Of a DNA stretch of 6,296 nucleotides, positions 5,854 to 6,296 are shown in pieces. A program made the position numbers and the translations under genes. Positions within the stretch are counted from its first letter, which is position 1. Each line of letters begins with the position of its first letter. The notes under the pieces are model-generated. The model did no database searches. It saw only the letters and a program-made list of their open reading frames with translations, and was not told where the DNA came from. The stretch spans positions 1 through 6,296 of the forward strand of contig CAAFJQ010000081.1 of the NCBI GenBank assembly GCA_900763245.1. The letters are read 5' to 3'. The stretch comes from Bacilli bacterium (GTDB lineage: Bacteria > Bacillota_I > Bacilli_A > RFN20 > CAG-288).

Positions 5854-6296
5854 AATTCAACAGACCAATACATTACTATGTAGAAGGAGAATGTGAGAAG
5901 AAACTCATTGATGCATTGAAAGGGGAAAGGAATGGATTGCTTGCCGGAAAAGTTGAAGTGTTCAATTTTGTTCGCGACAGGTTTTCAGAGCTTAGAATTC
6001 GAACATTGAAATCCAAATCAATTATCATTCTTGTCTACGATATTGACGTTCCTATGACATCAGTCTTAAAGCAGAATATCGAAATGCTCACAAAGCATGG
6101 TTTTTCATCAATTCATCATATTCAATCCATCAAGAATTTCGAAGATGAGATTATCTTTTCAACATCACTAAGGAGAATCAATGATTGTTTCAATACGTAT
6201 AGCGTAAATGAATTCAAGTCAGAATTTATCGCTCATAAAAACATATTGGTCAAACTAAAAGAACTGGAATTCGATTCCGAGAAACTGTGGTCAAGA
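5850..6296 (+). CDS. TOPRIM-like putative effector partner of the ATPase (cut by window edge)
   Basis: The first 149 codons are present and the frame is open to the right edge. The ATG (5850-5852) overlaps the ATPase stop as ATGA, and GGAG lies 5 bases before it inside the ATPase end, so the two proteins are translationally coupled. Residues 9-18 read Y-Y-V-E-G-E-C-E-K-K. A hydrophobic strand follows, ending L-V-Y-D-I-D (about residues 65-70), and later N-F-E-D-E-I-I. A glutamate in a V-E-G-x-x-E loop followed by D-x-D after a strand is the pattern of TOPRIM metal-binding folds, as in RloB and related defence effectors. The later F-E-D-E motif is a further acidic site. The fold would bind Mg2+ and cut or modify nucleic acid. 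I do not recognise a named family with certainty; it could also be a ligand-binding or regulatory TOPRIM-like protein. The C-terminus is unseen. Confidence 0.7.
   Translation, partial: MKFNRPIHYYVEGECEKKLIDALKGERNGLLAGKVEVFNFVRDRFSELRIRTLKSKSIIILVYDIDVPMTSVLKQNIEMLTKHGFSSIHHIQSIKNFEDEIIFSTSLRRINDCFNTYSVNEFKSEFIAHKNILVKLKELEFDSEKLWSR

Overview
The window looks like an accessory region from a low-to-moderate GC member of the Bacillota. AGGAGG-type ribosome binding sites, TATAAT-type promoters, the MATE, WYL and ATPase protein sequences and the A-rich codon choice all fit that group. A gut- or oral-associated clostridial or erysipelotrichal relative is my guess, from the general look of the proteins only.

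Layout. The left two thirds reads leftwards (minus strand). Following transcription from position 4405 down to 1, it holds: a MATE-type exporter fused to a cytidylate-kinase-like domain (4405-2396); a GC-rich terminator (2387-2353); a small '4-fold beta flower'-like protein (best start 2087, end 1905); a promoter buried in a perfect 15-bp inverted repeat (1897-1859); a WYL-domain transcriptional regulator (1800-808); a PD-(D/E)XK nuclease-like protein that begins 3 bases later and appears to lose its C-terminus (804-244); a hairpin terminator; and a new promoter driving the first 39 codons of a transposase-like protein that runs off the left edge.

The right third reads rightwards. An AT-rich divergent region carries two near-identical promoter-plus-palindrome cassettes (4595-4630 and 4655-4692). 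They precede an ABC-type AAA ATPase (4708-5853), which overlaps by four bases a second gene (5850 to the right edge). That second gene carries TOPRIM-like acidic motifs.

How the genes may work together. Two separate pairs resemble anti-phage or stress-response modules. The ATPase plus TOPRIM-like pair has the architecture of RloA/RloB, AbiL and PARIS-type systems, in which an ATPase senses or restrains a TOPRIM effector. Its proteins do not look like an obvious member of the best-known of these, and its tight overlap and palindromic promoter suggest strict control. The WYL regulator plus PD-(D/E)XK pair looks like an autoregulated nuclease operon. An insertion sequence seems to have damaged it, since the nuclease frame ends 17 residues after its E-x-K motif, just before the transposase-like gene. 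No RNA gene, CRISPR array or complete mobile element was seen.
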